Positions 25,093 to 33,999 of a stretch of 64,000 nt of DNA are shown here, in pieces (within the stretch, counting starts at the first letter, position 1; every line of letters starts with the position of its first letter). A program made the position numbers and the translations under genes. This DNA is from Sedimentitalea sp039941015 (GTDB lineage Bacteria; Pseudomonadota; Alphaproteobacteria; Rhodobacterales; Rhodobacteraceae), in assembly GCF_039941015.1 (NCBI RefSeq), contig NZ_JBDVFI010000013.1; one strand, 5' to 3'. A model generated the notes under the pieces. It was not told the DNA's origin and made no database searches. It worked only from the letters and a program-made list of their open reading frames with translations.

Positions 25093-25108
25093 AACGAGGT
25101 CAGAGCCG

Positions 25109-25642
25109 ATGCCGAAAGAAAGCGACAAGCCCCGAACCCGCAAGCCCCGTCTGCGCAAACCTGATGCGACGGATGGGGCGGCAATCTGGGAGCTTGTGAA
25201 GTCCTGCAAACCTCTCGACGAAAACTCGATGTACTGCAATCTGGTACAGACCGATCACTTCCGGGACACCTGCGTGGTGGCGGAACTGGGCGGCGACATC
25301 GTGGGCTGGATCTCCGGCTATATGATCCCTGACAGTGACGACCTCTTTGTGTGGCAGGTGGCGGTCAGCCCGCAGGCGAGAGGCCTCGGCCTTGGTCGCG
25401 AGATGCTGCGTTCGCTGACCGAGCGTTCGGCCTGCGCCGATGCCACGCACATGAAAACGACGATTACCAAATCCAACGAAGCCTCATGGGCGCTGTTCAA
25501 GGCGTTCTCCCGCTCAATCGGTGGTGAACTTGTGGATGAACCACATTTTGAGCGCGACACCCATTTTGAAGGCCAGCACGCGACCGAGCATATGGTCACC
25601 ATCGCCTTGCCCGAGCCGGAAATCCTCGCCCGCGCGGCCTGA
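25109..25642 (+). CDS. ectA: L-2,4-diaminobutyrate N-acetyltransferase EctA
   Basis: A 177-residue GNAT enzyme that acetylates 2,4-diaminobutyrate in ectoine synthesis. The acetyl-CoA motif VSPQARGLGLGREML is at residues 88-102 and the family pattern KPLDENSMYCNLVQTDHF near residue 32 is diagnostic for EctA. First gene of ectABC-ask, 36 bases before ectB, with the start preceded by AACGAGGTC. Confidence 0.92.
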   Translation: MPKESDKPRTRKPRLRKPDATDGAAIWELVKSCKPLDENSMYCNLVQTDHFRDTCVVAELGGDIVGWISGYMIPDSDDLFVWQVAVSPQARGLGLGREMLRSLTERSACADATHMKTTITKSNEASWALFKAFSRSIGGELVDEPHFERDTHFEGQHATEHMVTIALPEPEILARAA

Positions 25643-25678
25643 CCTGCTTCTTCATACAAATTACTGAAAGGACGTCTC

Positions 25679-26968
25679 ATGCCCAAGGACATGACCGAAA
25701 CAACTGTATTTGACCGCCGCGAGAGCGAAGCACGGTCCTATTGCCGTGGAATGCCGGCGATGTTCTCAACCGCTCGCGGATCGGAGTTGATCGATGCGGA
25801 TGGCCGCCGCTGGATCGATTTTCTGGCTGGCTGTTCATCGCTGAACTACGGCCACAATGACCCCGATATGAAAGCGGCGCTGATCGACCATATTGCCAGT
25901 GACGGGATTGCGCATGGCCTTGATTTGCACACCGACGCCAAGGCGGCATTCCTCACAGCCTTTGAGGAACATATCCTCGTTCCGCGTGAAATGGATCACC
26001 GCGTTATGTTCACCGGTCCAACCGGTGCAAATGCCGTCGAAGCCGCAATGAAAATCGCCCGCAAGGTCACAGGACGCACCAATATCATTGCCTTCACCAA
26101 CGGCTTTCACGGCGTGACTGCCGGTGCTCTGGCCGCGACCGGCAACGGCTATCACCGTGGCGGGGCCGGAATGGCGCTGACCGGTGTGACGCGCATGCCC
26201 TATGATGGCTATTTCGAGGGCCAGACCGATACAGCCGATTTCCTGGAGGTCATGCTGAACGACAAATCGGGTGGCATCGACGCTCCGGCAGCGATCATTT
26301 TGGAGACCGTTCAAGGCGAAGGCGGTTTGAACGCGGCGCGCCCCGAATGGGTGCGGCGGATCGCCAGGCTGGCCAAGGCCCACGGCGCACTCTTGATTAT
26401 CGACGATATCCAGGCGGGCTGCGGTCGCTGCGGGACGTTCTTTTCGTTCGAGAACATGGGTGTGACGCCCGATATCGTGACAATGGCCAAATCTCTGTCC
26501 GGTTTCGGCCTGCCAATGGCGATGTTGCTGGTACGGCCTGAGCACGACATCTTTGGCCCGGCCGAACACAACGGCACATTCCGGGGCAACACCCACGCCT
26601 TTGTCACCGCCCGTGTCGCGATCGAAAAATTCTGGGCTGACGACGCGTTTCAGAACGAACTCGGCAAAAAGTCGAACCTGATCCTCGACAAACTGGCGGA
26701 TCTCGCGGTCATGGTGCCGGGGGCAAAGGTCAAAGGGCGCGGCCTGATGCAGGGCGTCGATGTAGGTTCTGGTGATCTGGCGTCAAGGATATGTGCCCGG
26801 GCCTATGAAAACGGTCTGGTGATCGAAACCTCAGGAAGCGAAGATCAGGTGGTCAAGGTGCTGGCGCCATTGACAACACCCGAAGAGACCCTGCGGGAAG
26901 GTTTTGACATCCTCCTGAAAGCTGCTGGCGACGTGCTGGCGAACGAAACGCGAATTGCAGCGGAGTAA
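25679..26968 (+). CDS. ectB: Diaminobutyrate-2-oxoglutarate transaminase EctB
   Basis: A 429-residue class III PLP aminotransferase making 2,4-diaminobutyrate from aspartate semialdehyde. The PLP Lys is in MAKSLSGFG near residue 268, the Asp in IIDDIQAGCGR, and the N-terminal half carries FTGPTGANAVEAA. The length is typical for EctB. Cytoplasmic second step of the pathway. Confidence 0.93.
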   Translation: MPKDMTETTVFDRRESEARSYCRGMPAMFSTARGSELIDADGRRWIDFLAGCSSLNYGHNDPDMKAALIDHIASDGIAHGLDLHTDAKAAFLTAFEEHILVPREMDHRVMFTGPTGANAVEAAMKIARKVTGRTNIIAFTNGFHGVTAGALAATGNGYHRGGAGMALTGVTRMPYDGYFEGQTDTADFLEVMLNDKSGGIDAPAAIILETVQGEGGLNAARPEWVRRIARLAKAHGALLIIDDIQAGCGRCGTFFSFENMGVTPDIVTMAKSLSGFGLPMAMLLVRPEHDIFGPAEHNGTFRGNTHAFVTARVAIEKFWADDAFQNELGKKSNLILDKLADLAVMVPGAKVKGRGLMQGVDVGSGDLASRICARAYENGLVIETSGSEDQVVKVLAPLTTPEETLREGFDILLKAAGDVLANETRIAAE

Positions 26969-26973
26969 AAGAG

Positions 26974-27369
26974 ATGATTGTACGAGATTTCAACAAGCTT
27001 TCCGAATCCGAGCCAGGCCGGATCGTATCCGATGCTCAATGGACCTCGGTGCGCATGCTTCTCGCCGATGATGGCATGGGCTTTTCGTTTCACATCACCT
27101 TTCTTGAAGAAGGGTCCGAGCATACGTTCGAATACAAGAACCACTTTGAAAGTGTCTATTGTATGAAGGGCAAGGGTTCGATCACCGATCTGGCCACGGG
27201 CGAGGTCCATAAGATCGTGCCGGGGGTAATGTATGCGCTCGACAAGCACGACCGCCATACGTTGCGTGCGGATGAGGAACTGGTCATGGCCTGTTGCTTT
27301 AATCCGCCTGTGACTGGCAACGAAGTACACCGCGAAGATGGCTCCTACGCTGTTCCAGAAGAAGCCTGA
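26974..27369 (+). CDS. ectC: Ectoine synthase EctC
   Basis: A 131-residue cupin-fold ectoine synthase that cyclises N-acetyl-diaminobutyrate. Seen: the start MIVRDFNKL, MGFSFHITFLEEG, YKNHFESVYCMKGKG and YALDKHDRHTLRA, all hallmarks of EctC. It starts 5 bases after the ectB stop with AAAAGAG as weak ribosome site. No ectD hydroxylase gene is present in the window, so the product is probably ectoine and not hydroxyectoine. Confidence 0.94.
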   Translation: MIVRDFNKLSESEPGRIVSDAQWTSVRMLLADDGMGFSFHITFLEEGSEHTFEYKNHFESVYCMKGKGSITDLATGEVHKIVPGVMYALDKHDRHTLRADEELVMACCFNPPVTGNEVHREDGSYAVPEEA

Positions 27370-27370
27370 C

Positions 27371-28795
27371 ATGACCCATACTGTCGAGAAGATCGGCGGG
27401 ACATCCATGTCTCGCGTCGATGAATTGCGCGATACGCTGTTCATCGGAGAACGTGGGCCGGATGATCTGTATGGTCGCGTTTTCGTGGTGTCCGCCTTTG
27501 GCGGCATCACCAACCTGTTGCTGGAGCACAAGAAATCCGGTGAACCGGGCGTCTATGCCTATTTTGCCAATGATGATACCACACACGGCTGGCACGACAT
27601 GCTCGATCGGGTGGCGGAGGCAATGAAAGAGGCGCACGCCGGGGTCCTCGCGCATCCCGGCGACATTCAGCAGGCCGACAGCTTTGTCAACGAACGCATT
27701 CATGGTGCTCGAAACTGTCTGATCGACCTGCAAAGGCTGTGCTCCTATGGCCACTTTCGGCTGGCGGAACACATGAGCCAGACCCGCGAGCTGTTGTCGG
27801 GACTGGGCGAGGCGCATTCTGCCTTTACCACTACACTGATGCTGCAACGGGCCGGCGTAAACGCCCGTTTCGTTGACCTGTCGGGGTGGCACGACGAAGG
27901 CGACGTGTCGCTGGACGGTCGGATCACCGGCGCCTTTGACGGGATTGATCCCGCGACGGAAATGCCAATTGTTACTGGCTATGCCCAATGCGCCGAAGGG
28001 TTGATGAATGAATTCGACCGCGGCTATTCCGAGGTGACCTTTTCGCGACTGGCGGCGCTGACAGGTGCCAGCGAAGCGATCATCCACAAGGAATTTCATC
28101 TGTCATCAAGCGACCCCAAACTGGTTGGTTCGGGCGCGGTACGCAAACTGGGTCAGACCAACTACGATGTTGCTGATCAGCTGTCGAACATGGGGATGGA
28201 GGCGATCCACCCCAAGGCGGCAAAAACCCTGCGTCAGGCAGATGTACCTCTGCGCGTAACAAATGCGTTCGAACCCAGCGACCCGGGCACTCTGATCAAC
28301 GACCGCCCCGCCAAAGAACCCGCCGTCGAGATCGTGACCGGTCTGGATATCGTGACACTTGAGGTTTTCGAGCAGGACATGGTGGGTGTGAAAGGGTATG
28401 ATGCCGCGATCCTTGACGTGCTGAAACGGCACGGCGTGCGGATCGTGTCAAAGGTTTCGAATGCCAACACGATCACCCACTATCTCGATGCCTCGCTCAA
28501 GACGATGCGACGCGTTGAAAACGATATCGCGCAAATTTACCCGTCTGCGGAAATCACCACACGAACGCTGTCGATGGTCGCCGTGATCGGACGTGATCTG
28601 AGCGGGTTGTCCGTTTTGTCGCGTGGGCTGTTGGCAATCGCCGCCGCTGGCCATACCGCTATCGGCGCGAGCCAGGGACCACGAAATGTCGACGTGCAGT
28701 TTGTCCTTGACCGCAATGCACGAGAGCCAGCGATCCGCGCCCTGCATGCTGAATTTGTCGTGGATGACCAATCATGCCTCGCACGCGTAGCATAG
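27371..28795 (+). CDS. ask: Ectoine-cluster aspartate kinase Ask
   Basis: A 474-residue aspartokinase with the KIGGTSM motif at residue 6 and two C-terminal ACT-like segments. Dedicated Ask_ect enzymes sit at the end of ectABC and feed aspartyl phosphate to the pathway, often with relaxed feedback inhibition. An in-frame ATG at 27338 lies inside ectC; the ATG at 27371, one base after the ectC stop, is chosen. Aspartate semialdehyde dehydrogenase is not encoded here and must come from elsewhere. Confidence 0.9.
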   Translation: MTHTVEKIGGTSMSRVDELRDTLFIGERGPDDLYGRVFVVSAFGGITNLLLEHKKSGEPGVYAYFANDDTTHGWHDMLDRVAEAMKEAHAGVLAHPGDIQQADSFVNERIHGARNCLIDLQRLCSYGHFRLAEHMSQTRELLSGLGEAHSAFTTTLMLQRAGVNARFVDLSGWHDEGDVSLDGRITGAFDGIDPATEMPIVTGYAQCAEGLMNEFDRGYSEVTFSRLAALTGASEAIIHKEFHLSSSDPKLVGSGAVRKLGQTNYDVADQLSNMGMEAIHPKAAKTLRQADVPLRVTNAFEPSDPGTLINDRPAKEPAVEIVTGLDIVTLEVFEQDMVGVKGYDAAILDVLKRHGVRIVSKVSNANTITHYLDASLKTMRRVENDIAQIYPSAEITTRTLSMVAVIGRDLSGLSVLSRGLLAIAAAGHTAIGASQGPRNVDVQFVLDRNAREPAIRALHAEFVVDDQSCLARVA

Positions 28796-28887
28796 CAGGC
28801 GCCTAACACGGATTTGGGTGCATTAGTTTATAGGACATCGTCAGGCTATCGGCGTTCCTTTCAGCGAAAGTCGGGGCACTAGACCTC

Positions 28888-29335
28888 AGGCCGCGTTCAA
28901 CTCACGCGTGATCCCGCCCCAAATCCAGTGGGCATTGGCTCCGGCCCTGCGATAGGCCGCGGCTGAAAGTGTACGGCGGCGCGGACGGAAGATGGTTCGG
29001 ACCTGATCATGAGCGGAAAGAGACCGCTGGACTTGTCTCGGCGATTTAAACTTCTCATAATTTTTGCTCGCTGCCGGGTGGGACGATGTGACCCTCCGGT
29101 TCTATTGTTGAGGCCCGTGTGGTTGCGGTGCTCTATTCTCCGAGCGAGGCTTTTTGCGCGCGGCCTCGTAGTCTCGCGGTTTGTCCGTGACAATAGTTCG
29201 TAGTGGCGAAACGCTCTTGAAGAGCTTGCGAAAAAACCGCGTTGCAGCCTGTTTGTTGCGCCGAGACTGGACGAGGATGTCTAGTATATCGCCTTTGCTA
29301 TCGAAAGCCCGCCACAGTCAATAATTCTGCTCGTT
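28888..29335 (-). pseudogene. Decayed IS6-family transposase, right of the ectoine locus
   Basis: On the minus strand LWRAFDSKGDILDILVQSRRNK, AATRFFRKLFK, IVTDKPRDY, then HTGLNNRTGGSHRPTRQR and the C-terminal stretch are readable across frameshifts; these are the central and C-terminal parts of an IS6 transposase. The N-terminus is missing. It has the same orientation as the remnant at 23.6-24.2 kb and shares with it the 16-mer CTTGTCTCGGCGATTT (29032-29047 and 23631-23646). Confidence 0.75.
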
Positions 29336-29448
29336 TATTGGAAGGACAACTGGAATTGCCAAGTTGATCGTGGGCGGCGTCGCGGGTAGTCGGCGGGCAT
29401 GAACTACCAACCTCCCTCCCACGGCCCCAAGGCTTCCGTTAACCGAGC

Positions 29449-29955
29449 GAAGTGATTGCGTATGCCACCCGGAGCTACTACGGATTTGCACTGAGCGCCG
29501 CAGATGTAGAGGGTCTGTTTGCTGAACGGGGCGTGATTATCAGTCGTGAGGCCATCCGCTTGTGGGTCACCCGATTGGGGTGCCATTTCCCTGCCTGTCG
29601 TCGCCGGAACCGGAGTACGCCAAATGAAAATGGCACTTGGATGAAGTCGTCATCGCGCTCCGAGGCGAAAAATTATGGCTCTGGCGGGCAGTGGATGCAG
29701 TTGGCGAGGCGCCGGTATATTCTGGTCCAACGCCGCTGCAATGCAAAGGGGGCGAAGAGGTATTTGCGACGGCTGGTCGCTGACTTAGGTGAGCCTTGCG
29801 TAGTGATCACCCTTCTTCGTGACATTGCATTTGCAATGCTCTGACGGGCAGTGGACAAGTTACGCAGTTAAATCAAGTCGATCAAAGCTCCGGCTCTGGG
29901 CGCGGACCACCGCGCACTCAAGGGATTGAACAATCGGATCGAATGGTCGCGTGAA
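29449..29955 (+). pseudogene. Decayed IS6-family transposase, opposite orientation
   Basis: Plus-strand reading gives EVIAYATRSYYGFALSAADVE, FAERGVIISREAIRLWV (N-terminal HTH), LVQRRCNAKGAKRYLRRL and, after a stop, remnants of the DKLRSY segment. The DDE catalytic core is disrupted. It is head-to-head with the previous remnant, so at least two IS6 insertions occurred between the ectoine and formate modules. Other bases of the 28796-30022 gap carry nothing else. Confidence 0.7.
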
Positions 29956-30022
29956 ATCAAGCCAAATTCCCGCTGACGACCCAAGTCCGTTGACTTGGAA
30001 ATGCCCAACTTGAATATCCCGT

Positions 30023-30283
30023 TCAGGGATTTGTCAATTCACCTCGTGCCGGATCGCGGCGGGCGACGTCAGAATGTGCGAAGTACCCTCGGATCGCCTT
30101 CAGGACGACATCATCAAGCTTGGCACCGCCGACCTCGGCATGGGCGCACAATTGGGCGCGCATTCGAGGTTCCCAGAAGTCGGTGATATGCGCCGCAACC
30201 TTAGCGGGTGCGTCGTCACCCGGCTGGGTCTTGAAGAAGGTGGCGATCTGGTTCGCCATGCGGATCAGCTTGTCAGGCGACAT
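30023..30283 (-). CDS. fdsD: Formate dehydrogenase delta subunit FdsD
   Basis: An 86-residue small subunit beginning MSPDKLIRMANQIATFF, the hallmark of FdsD in soluble NAD-dependent formate dehydrogenases. An ATG four codons upstream is in frame, but GAGG is 6 bases before the ATG at 30283, which lies inside the end of fdhD. Last gene of fdsGBA-fdhD-fdsD. It is needed for assembly or stability of the complex in characterised systems. Confidence 0.85.
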   Translation of the reverse strand: MSPDKLIRMANQIATFFKTQPGDDAPAKVAAHITDFWEPRMRAQLCAHAEVGGAKLDDVVLKAIRGYFAHSDVARRDPARGELTNP

Positions 30284-31085
30284 GTGCAGCCTCATCGGTT
30301 ATGCGGTGGGGGTGGGAATACAGATCAAAGCCATTGCTGCGGGCAAAGGCAGCAAGGGTGATCCCGGCATTTTCGGCCAGGCGCACGGCGGCGCCGGTCG
30401 GGGCAGACACGGCGATCAGGGTGGGGATACCTGCGAAGGCGCATTTTTGTACGAGTTCCAGCGACAGGCGCGATGTCATGACCGCTGCGCCGGTTGCCGG
30501 GGCGATGTCACGTCGGATCAAGGCACCGATCAGCTTGTCGAGCGCGTTGTGACGGCCAACGTCCTCGCGCGCAAGGGTCACACCATCGCCGGGCAAAAGG
30601 AAGCCGGCCGCGTGGGTTGCGCGGGTCAGATCATGCAGGCTTTGAAAGTCGCGCAGCGCGTCGGTCGCCTGCGACAGCTCGGTAGTCGACAAGCGCAGGT
30701 CGTACGAGACGCGCGGCACCGCGCGGTGCACCTGTTCTATGCTGTCGAGACCACAGAGACCGCAGCCAACGGGCCCGGCCATGCTGCGCCGTCGCTCGGA
30801 CAAGGCGTTGGCCCGATCCTTGCGCAGCCAGAACCGCGCCTCAATACCCTGCGCATGTTCGGCGATCTCAAAGTCCTCGACCTGCCCGAGATCGGTGACG
30901 ATACCCTCGGTCACCGCAAAACCGTAGGCAAAATCGGCCAGATCGGCGGGAGTCGCCATCATCACCGCCTGCGTTGTTCCATTGAAAACAAGGGCGACAG
31001 GCACCTCTTCGGTCAGGGCACGGTGGATGGTGCGTGCGCCCTCGGCGCGATGGGCGCGACCCGGAATGCTCACATGCGTGTGCAT
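30273..31085 (-). CDS. fdhD: Formate dehydrogenase sulfurtransferase FdhD (FdsC)
   Basis: A 270-residue protein that transfers sulfur to the molybdenum cofactor of formate dehydrogenase. The redox pair Cys-x2-Cys is present in GCGLCGLDS, and the DVGRHNALDKLIGA and FAGIPTLIAVSAPT segments are characteristic. Start chosen at 31085, four bases after the fdsA stop, rather than at 31139. It overlaps fdsD by 11 bases. Confidence 0.9.
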   Translation of the reverse strand: MHTHVSIPGRAHRAEGARTIHRALTEEVPVALVFNGTTQAVMMATPADLADFAYGFAVTEGIVTDLGQVEDFEIAEHAQGIEARFWLRKDRANALSERRRSMAGPVGCGLCGLDSIEQVHRAVPRVSYDLRLSTTELSQATDALRDFQSLHDLTRATHAAGFLLPGDGVTLAREDVGRHNALDKLIGALIRRDIAPATGAAVMTSRLSLELVQKCAFAGIPTLIAVSAPTGAAVRLAENAGITLAAFARSNGFDLYSHPHRITDEAAHVA

Positions 31086-31089
31086 GGAT

Positions 31090-33999
31090 CTACTCCGCCG
31101 CCGGCAGGATACGCCGCGACCGTTCGGCCTGCGCGGCATAGTCTTCCTGCCAGTCCGTTGGCCCGTTGGAGGACGACACCTGAACCGCCGTCACCTTGTA
31201 TTCCGGACAGTTCGTGGCCCAGTCGGAATAGTCCGTGGTGATCACGTTCGCCTGCGTGTCCGGGTGGTGAAAAGTGGTATAGACCACACCCGGGCTGACG
31301 CGGTCGGTGACCTTTGCCCTGAGCGTCGTCTCGCCCGATCGAGACACCAGGCGTACCCAATCCCCATCGACCAAGCCCCGGTTCTCTGCATCATGTGGAT
31401 GGAGTTCCAACTCATCTTGCTCATGCCACACCACGTTCTCGGTGCGTCGGGTTTGGGCACCGACGTTGTATTGCGACAGAATGCGCCCGGTCGTCAGCAG
31501 GAGAGGAAAACGCGGGCCCGTCTTTTCGTCCGTCGCCACATATTCGGTGACAATGAACCGCCCCTTGCCCCGGACGAACCCGTCAACATGCATGAGCGGC
31601 GCACCATCCGGGTGCGCTTCGTTGCAGGGCCATTGCACCGATCCTTTCTCTTCCAGAAGATCATAGGTCACATTGGCAAAGCTGGGCGTTGTGGCGGCGA
31701 TTTCCGCCATGATCTGCGCCGGATGGCTATACGACCAACCCGCGCCCATTGCGTTTGCCAGCAACTGCGTCACTTCCCAGTCGGCATAGCCGTTTTTGGG
31801 GGCCATGACTCGGCGCACACGGTTGATGCGACGCTCTGCGTTGGTAAACGTGCCGTCCTTTTCAAGGAAGGTCGATCCGGGCAGGAAGACATGGGCATAG
31901 TTCGCCGTTTCGTTCAGGAAAAGGTCGTGAACGATGACGCACTCCATCGCCGCAAGGCCCGCCGCCACGTGTTTGGTGTCGGGGTCGGATTGCAGGATGT
32001 CTTCGCCTTGGCAATACAGCCCCTTGAAGCTGCCCTCGACGGCAGCATCCAGCATGTTGGGAATGCGCAGGCCGGGTTCCGGGTCAATCTCGACGCCCCA
32101 AGTGTCTTCAAAGATCGCGCGCACCTCGGGCAGTTTCACGTGCCGATATCCGGGCAGCTCATGTGGGAAGGACCCCATGTCGCAAGATCCCTGCACATTG
32201 TTCTGCCCGCGCAGCGGGTTCACGCCCACGCCCGGACGCCCGATATTGCCGGTTAGCATGGCCAGGTTGGCGATGCCCATGACGGTGGTCGACCCCTGGC
32301 TGTGCTCGGTCACACCCAGACCGTAATAGATCGCGCCATTGCCCCCCCGCGCAAAGGTGCGGGCCGCCGCGCGCAGCTCATCTGCGGGAACACCGGTCAA
32401 AAGCTGGTTTGCTTCGGGGCTGTGGCGTGGGTCGCTGACGAACTCGGCATAGACTTGGAACTCGTCCCAGTCACAGCGTTCGCGGATAAACGCCTCATCC
32501 ATCAACCCCTCGGTCACGATCACATGGGCCAGCGCCGTGATCACGGCGACGTTGGTCCCCGGCGACAAGGCCAGATGATGCGCCGCCTTCACATGCGGCG
32601 ACCTGACCAGATCGATCCGGCGCGGGTCGATCACGATCAGCTTTGCCCCCGCACGCAGGCTTTTTTTCAAGCGGCTGGCAAAGACCGGGTGGCCGTCGGT
32701 TGGATTGGCGCCGATGACGATAACCACGTCGGTGTGTTCGACACTGTCGAAATCCTGCGTTCCGGCGCTGGTGCCAAAGGCCTGGCCCAACCCATAGCCC
32801 GTCGGCGAATGGCAGACGCGGGCGCAGGTGTCGGTGTTGTTGTTGCCAAAAACCGCGCGGGTCAGTTTTTGCACGAGAAAGGTTTCCTCGTTGGTGCAGC
32901 GGCTGGATGTGATGACGCCGATGGACTTCTTGCCATAGGTGTCCTGTAGCCCGCGCAGCCGGTTGGCGGCAAACGTCAGCGCCTCCTCCCAGCTGACTTC
33001 GCGCCACGGCTCGTCGATCGTGTCACGGATCATCGGGTTCAAGATGCGATCCTTGTGGTTGGCATAACCATAGGCAAAGCGCCCCTTGACGCAGCTGTGG
33101 CCCCGGTTCGCCTTACCGTGCTTGTAGGGCACCATGCGCACCAGTTCGTCGCCTTGCATCTCTGCCTTAAAGGAGCAGCCTACACCGCAATAGGCGCAGG
33201 TGGTGATGACAGACCGGTCCGGTGTGCCCATCTCGATGATGGACTTCTCTTGCAATGTTGCGGTCGGGCAGGCCTGCACGCAAGCACCGCAGGATACGCA
33301 ATCGGAAGACAGGAAATCGTCCCCTGCGCTGCCTGCCGATACACGGCTGTCAAACCCGCGCCCCGCAATGGTCAGGGCAAAGGTGCCCTGAACCTCTTCG
33401 CAAGCGCGAACGCATCGGTTGCAGACGATGCATTTGGACGGATCATAGGTGAAATAAGGGTTGCTGTCGTCCTTGGGCAACCATTCCGGGTTGGCTTCGC
33501 CCGAGGTGTTGCGGGCGGTGAAATGATTGGTGAGCCCGCCGTTTTCCGGTGCCTTGTAGCGCACGTCGCGCAGGCCCACGGCCCCGGCCATGTCCTGCAA
33601 TTCGCAATCCCCATTGGCCGAGCAGGTCAGGCAATCGAGCGGGTGATCGCTGATGTACAGTTCCATCACGCCTTTGCGGATCTTGCGGACCTTGGTCGAA
33701 TTGGTGTCCACAACCATGCCCGCCATCACAGGAGTGGTGCAGGAGGCGGGAGTGCCACGGCGGCCTTCGATCTCGACCGCACAAAGGCGGCAGGATCCAA
33801 ATGCTTCGAGGTTGTCGGACGCACAGAGTTTGGGAATCTGGATGCCCAATTCTGCGGCTGCGCGCAGGACAGACGTGCCTTCGGGTACCGTGACCTCGAA
33901 CCCGTCTATGGTAAGGGTGACCGGTGCGCCGGATTTTGCGGGCGTCCCCATATCACGATCGTCTTGCGGGCCCTTCGAGGGAATGATGAAATCCTTCAT
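31090..33999 (-). CDS. fdsA: NAD-dependent formate dehydrogenase alpha subunit FdsA
   Basis: A 969-residue molybdenum/tungsten subunit. In order: an N-terminal [2Fe-2S] ferredoxin domain (SCRLCAVEIEGR), a His-Cys cluster (LDCLTCSANGDCELQ), two [4Fe-4S] clusters (CIVCNRCVRACEE; CVSCGACVQACP), then the bis-MGD domain opening with CAYCGVGC. The catalytic cysteine (not selenocysteine) with its following His is in TCARVCHSPTG. Reaction: formate + NAD to CO2 + NADH. The frame reaches 34116, but the ATG at 33999 overlaps the fdsB stop by four bases. Confidence 0.93.
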   Translation of the reverse strand: MKDFIIPSKGPQDDRDMGTPAKSGAPVTLTIDGFEVTVPEGTSVLRAAAELGIQIPKLCASDNLEAFGSCRLCAVEIEGRRGTPASCTTPVMAGMVVDTNSTKVRKIRKGVMELYISDHPLDCLTCSANGDCELQDMAGAVGLRDVRYKAPENGGLTNHFTARNTSGEANPEWLPKDDSNPYFTYDPSKCIVCNRCVRACEEVQGTFALTIAGRGFDSRVSAGSAGDDFLSSDCVSCGACVQACPTATLQEKSIIEMGTPDRSVITTCAYCGVGCSFKAEMQGDELVRMVPYKHGKANRGHSCVKGRFAYGYANHKDRILNPMIRDTIDEPWREVSWEEALTFAANRLRGLQDTYGKKSIGVITSSRCTNEETFLVQKLTRAVFGNNNTDTCARVCHSPTGYGLGQAFGTSAGTQDFDSVEHTDVVIVIGANPTDGHPVFASRLKKSLRAGAKLIVIDPRRIDLVRSPHVKAAHHLALSPGTNVAVITALAHVIVTEGLMDEAFIRERCDWDEFQVYAEFVSDPRHSPEANQLLTGVPADELRAAARTFARGGNGAIYYGLGVTEHSQGSTTVMGIANLAMLTGNIGRPGVGVNPLRGQNNVQGSCDMGSFPHELPGYRHVKLPEVRAIFEDTWGVEIDPEPGLRIPNMLDAAVEGSFKGLYCQGEDILQSDPDTKHVAAGLAAMECVIVHDLFLNETANYAHVFLPGSTFLEKDGTFTNAERRINRVRRVMAPKNGYADWEVTQLLANAMGAGWSYSHPAQIMAEIAATTPSFANVTYDLLEEKGSVQWPCNEAHPDGAPLMHVDGFVRGKGRFIVTEYVATDEKTGPRFPLLLTTGRILSQYNVGAQTRRTENVVWHEQDELELHPHDAENRGLVDGDWVRLVSRSGETTLRAKVTDRVSPGVVYTTFHHPDTQANVITTDYSDWATNCPEYKVTAVQVSSSNGPTDWQEDYAAQAERSRRILPAAE

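Noticed and set aside
30982..32256. 424-codon plus-strand open frame opposite fdsA
   Set aside because: It is the antisense of a gene with unmistakable metal-cluster motifs; composition is Arg/His rich and there is no domain, as expected for a shadow frame in GC-rich DNA.
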